Assembly: GCF_026210795.1 (NCBI RefSeq)
Contig: NC_089433.1
Coordinates: 3,993,001-4,057,000, forward strand
Origin: Rhizophagus irregularis
Taxonomy: Eukaryota > Glomeromycota > Glomeromycetes > Glomerales > Glomeraceae
Reading direction: 5' to 3'
Length of the DNA stretch: 64,000 nt
Made by a program: the position numbers and the translations under genes. This document shows positions 58,304 to 64,000 of this stretch, in pieces. Positions within the stretch are counted from its first letter, which is position 1. Each line of letters starts with the position of its first letter. A model generated the notes under the pieces. The model was not told where the DNA came from and ran no database searches. It saw only the letters and a program-made list of their open reading frames with translations.

Positions 58304-58502
58304 ATTTGCAAAGTGGGTAACTTCCTAAGCTAAAATTAGAACGGATAACTCATTTGAGTCGGGGAGTTCACAAATTTTACTTAGGAGGGTACTGGATTTG
58401 TTTGCTTGGGTTGGGTAAGGGTGAACAAAGTGGGTAACTCCTAGGAAAATCTAGAACGGATAACTCAATTGAGTCGGGGAGTTCACAAGGTTGACTTAGG
58501 AG
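58304..58502. repeat. Two direct copies of an ~80-bp repeat
   Basis: AAAGTGGGTAACT-CCTA, then AGAACGGATAACTCA and TTGAGTCGGGGAGTTCACAA, ending ACTTAGGAG, occurs at about 58308-58387 and 58425-58502. After it, AGGAGAATTATCTGCT (58500-58515) is the approximate complement of AGCAGATAATATCCTA (about 58634-58650), enclosing a T-rich tract. This looks like debris of a repeat element rather than a gene. Confidence 0.5.
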
Positions 58503-58509
58503 AATTATC

Positions 58510-59780
58510 TGCTTTTTATTTTATTTTATTTTTATTTTTATTTTTTTATTCCCTTTTTTTCTTTTTTCTTTTTTCTTTTTTATCTTTTTTTATTTTTTTT
58601 TTATTTCTCTTGTTCACTTGATAACCAACTCAAGCAGATAATATCCTACTTTGTTGTTAGTAAAGTCTGCTAATTCTAAAGGAGGAATTGGCTATGTCTT
58701 CTTTATGATTAAATAAAAATTTAGCACACTATTAATAATTTTTCTTTCTCATAATAGGTAAATGCAGTGATTTACAATCACTGGTAGAATGAAGAAATTT
58801 CAATTCTAAAAGGAATAATATTTGGTAAATAATTAATTTGAAAATTATTTTAAAAACATTATATATATATCACGCATTTATCTTTTTTCTTTTTTCTAGT
58901 TCATATTATAATTAACTCGGATAAAATTCTTATGGCTTTATTGAAAGAAATTTTCCAAAAAAAGACAGCTATGCTAATTTGGTATGACATGTGAGATAGA
59001 TATCCACTCTGTTGACCCGGTCACCTACGATAACTAATTTTTAACTTCTTTATGGGTAACCAATAAAATTGCTTTAAATTATGTTTATAGAAGTGAAAAG
59101 TATATTGATCTAGCACACATTTCTAACAATATTTGCCAAAAATCATTTTATTAACAAACGTTTATACTAGGGTTGGATTGGTTCGGTCTGGTCTAGTCCA
59201 TTTATCTTTCGGGGCAGTTCTTTTGATCATTTGTAAGACCGGTCCTTAATGGTTTCAAATTTATTTTTATTTATAACGTCGGTATTGATTATTGATCAGC
59301 AAGACAATGAAACATAACAGGCGCACTAAATCTTGACATTAATTTATAAGTCTCATACTTTACCTTTTTAAAGCATCAATAAGGAATCAAATGATATCGA
59401 TATTACAAAAAATTGAAATATGAAAATTTTAATAAATCAAAATGAAAAATTGATTAATAATAGGTATTTTATTAGTCGAAAATTTTATATAATCGATCAC
59501 AGCCCTCAAATCCTGGATCGAAGACCGTTGAAGACCGGTCCTAGTAAGATTAGTTCTTTCTAGGACCGATCCAATCCTAAATTTTCAGCGTAAATGTTTT
59601 ACCATCATACATATTTATGTCGTAATTATTACTAATAGATTTTTATCATTTATTAAAATTAATATAAAATGAATAAATTGGTTTAACTAGTTTGCAGTAT
59701 ATGTATATATGTATTTTTTTTTTACGGTAAACATGTACTAATTTGTCATATAAATTATATTTATGTACAAAAAATTATTT
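58510..59780. other. Gene-free stretch
   Basis: T-rich tract at 58515-58610, then AT-rich DNA. Near 59180-59240 and 59500-59580 GGTTCGGTCTGGTCTAGTCC and GACCGGTCCTAGTAAG-type words are roughly inverted relative to each other, perhaps the ends of a decayed MITE (about 59160-59585). No gene. Confidence 0.35.
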
Positions 59781-59781
59781 T

Positions 59782-60778
59782 CTATTTGTTCTTACGACTT
59801 AAATCATAAACGGGTAAAGTGAAATAAGAATTTTCGAGGGTTATTAATCCAGCAAATGCGTTATACCAAGCCGTTAATGCGACAAATATACCGAATACAC
59901 CACCAGCTTTTGTTAAACCATTTGGTCCCTTTATATCTTCATTAAGTTGGAAAAATTTCCCTAATATAAGTAAGATAAATGTGATATTTACGAAAACGAA
60001 TAATAACAAAGATGCTCCATTTGTCTTGAGCGCCGCTAATGTCATAAGGAACGTAACTGTTAAGTTAAAAAAAAAGGAGCTTTTATTAAAAAAATGATAA
60101 ATATATATATGAGTCGCGTGTATGAAATATACTTACAGATTTCCCATCCTATTAAACTTATTCCAACTAAAAAAAAAATATAGTAATGATTAATTTGATA
60201 TCAAAATTTATTTTAAGGAAGAAAAAAACTATATTTACTAGCATGATCAACTGCAAAAGGGTCATCGGGTACCACAAAATCTGTAAGGTTAAAAAGGAAG
60301 TTTGCAGCGTAAGAGAGCCAAAGAGCACCATAAGAACAAAAAGCGGTGGCACCAAAGCTATTTCCAACGGTAAGATCCCACCATCCTGCACATATTTGTA
60401 CTATCCCACCATAAGTTAATGCTAATCCTACTGTAATATTTGGAAGTTGTAGGTATGAGGATCCAGCATTATTAATCGATAATACAAATACTGATAAAGC
60501 AAATGCACTTAACCCTATTATTTAAACACAAAATTATGGATAAAATTAGAAAAATTAACATTTTGAATTTAGATTAATAATAATAAATATTCCCGTTCCA
60601 ACCTAATTGTTTATTTAATGTTTTCACCCCTTCTATTTTCTAAAAAATTGTTTAAGTGCCCCTAACAAACAATTAAGTTGGAATGGTCTATTGAACACAT
60701 GCCAAGTGGTCCAGCGCTAGCGACTTTTGGAGTGACTTCTTTGTCTTCCCCACGTTTTCCTTCTTCAATAGTTGACAT
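59782..60778 (-). CDS. GPR1/FUN34/YaaH-family acetate transporter, paralogue B
   Basis: Four exons with the same structure as paralogue A: 60778-60703, 60514-60239, 60166-60137 (30 bases) and 60056-59782, giving 218 residues. The head is MSTIEEGKRGEDKEVTPKVA; the motif is SAGPLGLSAFALSVFVLSI. The middle helices are more altered than in A (VGLALTYGGIVQICAGWW, TAFCSYGALWLSYAANFLF). The C-terminal half (LAALKTNGASLLLF, KAGGVFGIFVALTAWYNAF, LPVYDLSRKNK) is close to A. Intron 1 again uses a GC donor (CTTG then GCATGT) and TAG acceptor. A product of the same segmental duplication; both copies look functional. Confidence 0.9.
60593..60686. repeat. Inverted-repeat segment in intron 1 of transporter B
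   Basis: Arms CCGTTCCAACCTAATTGTTT and AAACAATTAAGTTGGAATGG. The inner part reads ATTTAATGTTTTCACC...GTGCCCCTAAC on the plus strand, which is the reverse complement of the inner part in paralogue A, whereas the flanks are in the same orientation. Confidence 0.85.
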
Positions 60779-61475
60779 TTTCGACTTTATTGTCGTTATA
60801 CTTCGATATTTAAGGAATTTTAAAAGTTAATATTTTCAGAGAAAATTAAGAATAGAGAAGAAAAGGTGATTTTATAACAAACTTTTTATAATTCATACAT
60901 TTATTTTGTGATATCAGATATCGGAAGTGCTTTTTTTATTCTTTCCGTTAAAGATCATCAAAAAGAGAAAAAATCCCGCCTTTTAAATCTCGATGATCAC
61001 ATGTGACGAATGATCATTTATCAAATGACCCAGATCAACATACTATTCTCTTGACGATGAAAATATGTTTTTTCTCCGAAACTATAAAAGAATGTCCTTC
61101 ATAGTAAGGATGATAAGCAAATATATCGTGTCACATCAATGTTAAAATATAAATAAGCATAGATAGGCATTAACAAAAACGATATTTTTACAAATATTTG
61201 AATATAATTTTAAATATTCGTTACTTTAATGATCTTATTATAAAATCATATTAACAAGATGATTTACTTTCTCACTATCGTTTATCATAATTGCATTTAA
61301 AATATAAATATAAATAATCATCAACACCGAATTTAAGTCTCTAATTAATATCATTGGTTCAATGGTGAAGATTCTAATGTAGTACGTGTATGAATATTAA
61401 TGTATTACGAGCTATAACAGTTTAATATAGTGTATACTGATATATTATAACCTTTTTGCAATATATTATTATCAT
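60779..61475. other. Upstream region of transporter B
   Basis: Block-wise similar to 53344-54045. No other gene seen. Confidence 0.45.
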
Positions 61476-61479
61476 TTGA

Positions 61480-61690
61480 TTATTTATAAAAATATTTGTA
61501 AAAAAAAAATATATGAATAAATTTGAACGAATGAAATTTTGCTTGTTTTAACATAATTTTTTTTATTCAATTTTCGCTGATCCTGGTTAGATAACTTCGA
61601 ACTAACAAAAAAAATACTTAAAGACTTTAATTGAGATTAATATGTTTAAAGAATTCTTGCCAAAAACTCATCCTAATAACATCTTCAAAT
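61480..61690 (+). pseudogene. Relic of a BTB gene, second copy
   Basis: GATTATTTATAAAAATATTT and TTTAAAGAATTCTTGCCAAAAACTCATCC-like words (the second corresponds to the family's SKEFLQKVHP segment) recur in BTB exon-2 order, matching the relic at 54050-54320. Heavily decayed. Confidence 0.45.
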
Positions 61691-61699
61691 ATGGAAAAT

Positions 61700-62525
61700 A
61701 TGGAATATTGAATTAATTATTATCATTTTATATGTATACACATATATTATATAATTTACTTTCAACTATTTATCAGTAAAATTTTAATGATAAACTTGAT
61801 TATTTAAATAATAGATGTTTACCATTTTTATCGCAATGACGCTATCAATAAAATTTCATACATTACGACGGTAAACATAATGCAAATAAAGAAGTTTTGC
61901 GAGTAAACTAGCAATATATACAGTATATATACATATATAATATATATATATATATGTTTAGAAAGGATAACCACCTTAGTACAAAATCTCTGACCGAATT
62001 TTTACCGTTAATCAGTTCAATCCTAATAACAGGTTTAGATTTATAAAAAATTTTAAGATGGATGTTACGTGAACTATTCAAAATCAAGACGATCATCCCG
62101 TCATAATATAAACCGACATCAATTTATAAGCCCAAAATTCAAAATATTATCTCAACATTCGACACTTATTATCCTTTTGAAAATTATATTGTAGATTAAT
62201 TAGGTAGATTAAAAATAAATAAAAATTATATCTTTATGATACAAAAAACCGCATTTTTATTTAATAAAAAAATTATTTTTTTCTAACTAATAAACACTTA
62301 TAAACATTAATAATAATAATAATTAATTTTTGAATTTTTAAAAATCTTTGCATATTAATAAAAATATTAATTATTAGGAAGTATTACAAAACATAACATC
62401 TATAAAAAAGAGTAATAATTTAAAATTAAAGGAAAAAAATAATAAATGTCGGGATAATGAGTGCCGGGTTTTGAATTTTCAAGATTATTATTTGTCCCAG
62501 ATGCCACATAAAAATATGCGTTCTT
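61700..62525. other. Gene-free stretch
   Basis: AT-rich, with a TATATA microsatellite at about 61913-61957. The part at 61960-62045 matches 54540-54610 in the other half of the duplication. No gene. Confidence 0.4.
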
Positions 62526-62529
62526 CATT

Positions 62530-62812
62530 CAGGGATTAAAAGAATTATCGGGATACTCGGATAATCGGGAAAATAGATTATTTTTTTGGATTACTTACTT
62601 TTGCCGTGATAATCCTGATCAAACGATCGCAATTATGAAAAAAAAAGTATCACGTGAAATTTTGGAATTTTAATGCAAAAATTATGACGTAGATTACGTG
62701 AAACATTGAAATAATCCCGTTACTAAATAAGTAATAAAATTTGTTTCACAATGGTTTTCATTTTACACTTTCTTTTTATTGTTGATTTTTTTTTTATTTT
62801 AAAAAGAAAATT
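62530..62812 (+). promoter_or_regulatory. Upstream region of BTB copy 12
   Basis: Shares blocks with the orphan region at 54655-54935 (GGATAATCGGGAAAAT, ATCACGTGAAA, ATTACGTGAAACATTGAAA). It ends in a T-tract changing to an A-tract (TTTTTATTTTAAAAAGAAAA) just before the start, like copies 3, 8, 10 and 11. Confidence 0.5.
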
Positions 62813-64000
62813 ATGTCATCACAATTTCTTTCAAAGTTAAGTCAAAATTATATTGAATTATTAGAAGATAATGAATATTACGATATTACGATTGAAGCTG
62901 GAGAGGATCCTAATGTAAAAATCCTTCGTGCTCATATGAATATTTTGTGTTACCGTTCTTCATATTTACGGCGAACTTTGACCTCATATAAAAAAAATAA
63001 GGATAATGTTTTAGCTCATATTAAATTACCAAACATATCGCCTGAAACCTTTCAGATTATTTTAAAGTAAGTTAATATACAATAAAAATTTTATATAATA
63101 CCATATCCTCAAATTTTCAAATATTCAAATTCGAAATTCAAATTTATTGTATAGGTATATTTATGGTGGTATTCTCTCATTGAATGAACAAGACACTTCA
63201 GAGATATACAAAATTTTATTAGCTGCGGATGAGCTGCTTCTTCAAGAGCCAATTGATTATTTGCAAAAATATTTCATTGAAAATAAATCTGAATGGATGG
63301 AACAACATTTTGAACTTATTCATAGAACAAGCTTTCAATCCAATTCTTTATTAGAGATTCAGCAATTTTGTACGGATTTTATGGCAAAATCTCCAGAGAA
63401 AATATTTAAATCACTTGACTTCACTTCGCTTCCTGAAAAATCTTTAGTTCAACTTATTAAAAGAGATGATTTACAAATGAAAGAAATTGATGTTTGGGAA
63501 CATGTGTTAAAATGGGGACTTGCACAAAATCCTACACTTCTTCCAGATCCTAATACTTGGTCAGATGATGATTTCAAAACAATGGAAAATACTCTACAAC
63601 ATTGTTTACCTTTAATCAGGTTTTTTAGTTTATCATCCAAAGAATTCTTAGAAAAAGTTCATCCTTTTAAAAACCTTTTAAACCGTCAGCTTTACAAAAA
63701 TTTATTAAATTCCCATTTGGATCCTGAGAGTGAACCAACCGATGATATTTCATTTCCTAGAATTATTAAAAATGATGGAATTATCGATTCAAAAATTGTT
63801 AATAATTTAAATATCATTTCAACAATTTCAAGAAGAATTGATAAAATGGTAATTAATAATAAATTTGATCATCTAAGAGGATTATATTTACCTTACGAAT
63901 TTCAATTATTATTAAGAGGAAGTCGAGATGGATTCACTCCTAAAAAATTTCATCAATTATGTGATGGTAAGCAATACTGTTACCTTTATTAAAGTAAAAG
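62813..64000 (+). CDS. BTB-BACK-TLDc protein, cut by window end (copy 12)
   Basis: Exon 1 is 62813-63066; exon 2 starts at 63155 (GTATAG acceptor) and runs past the window. BTB: MSSQFLSKLSQNYIELLEDN, AHMNILCYRSSYLRRTL; BACK: IKRDDLQMKEIDVWEHVLKW; the beginning of TLDc: FQLLLRGSRDGFTPKKFHQL. Near 63970-63977 the frame changes: the family's Y-T-V-T-F-I-K-V-K is readable only one frame over (AAGCAATACTGTTACC, apparently two bases short). This would truncate the protein at about residue 374, so the copy may be a fresh pseudogene. A read error is also possible. Confidence 0.8.

Noticed and set aside
1-64000. tRNA and rRNA genes
   Set aside because: I looked for T-loop words such as GGTTCGA with matching acceptor stems and found no consistent cloverleaf; a dedicated scan could still find one.

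Overview
The window is very AT-rich eukaryotic DNA with short GT-AG introns (one class is GC-AG). It carries a large tandem family of BTB-BACK-TLDc proteins, a TKL-type kinase remnant, an F-box/LRR-like protein, an AIG1-type GTPase and many short inverted-repeat elements. This combination is typical of arbuscular mycorrhizal fungi (Glomeromycotina), most likely Rhizophagus. The organism is inferred from gene families and composition, not from a marker gene. I recognised no tRNA, rRNA or bacterial-type features.

Layout. 1-5.5 kb holds repeats and eroded pieces: a repeat-rich block, a pyrimidine-rich minisatellite, a BED-finger (hAT-type) remnant, a hairpin repeat and a broken protein kinase. 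5.5-11.4 kb holds two minus-strand BTB-BACK-TLDc genes, the first frameshifted, with a poly(A)-tailed retroposon in its 3' flank. 12.6-16 kb holds an intact single-exon F-box gene surrounded by MITE-like elements. 16.5-18.1 kb is a broken FAD monooxygenase. 20.6-31.8 kb is a plus-strand array of five BTB-BACK-TLDc genes, including a nearly identical 2.7-kb tandem duplication that created a chimeric gene. 33.7 kb has an AIG1/IMAP-like GTPase. 35.6-51.7 kb has four more BTB-BACK-TLDc genes, the last split by two DNA transposons. Between them lie a small retroposed gene fragment and an unrecognised eroded coding stretch (38.2-41.2 kb). 52.3-62.8 kb is an old segmental duplication: each half has a four-exon GPR1/FUN34/YaaH-type acetate transporter gene, a BTB relic and a BTB promoter, and a broken Tc1/mariner transposase lies between the halves. 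A twelfth BTB-BACK-TLDc gene runs off the right edge.

How it fits together. The window is mainly a paralogue nursery. Twelve recognisable BTB-BACK-TLDc copies share one phase-2 intron at the same codon (lysine 85). They show every stage from near-identical duplicate to barely readable relic. BTB plus BACK suggests substrate adaptors for Cullin-3 ubiquitin ligases; the TLDc role is unknown here. The most unusual details are a GC-AG intron shared by both acetate-transporter paralogues, carrying a segment of about 100 bp flanked by inverted repeats that lies in opposite orientation in the two genes; a MITE with a 10-bp target duplication inside a BTB intron, with its empty site preserved in a neighbour; and a crossover confined to 20 bp that made a chimeric BTB gene.
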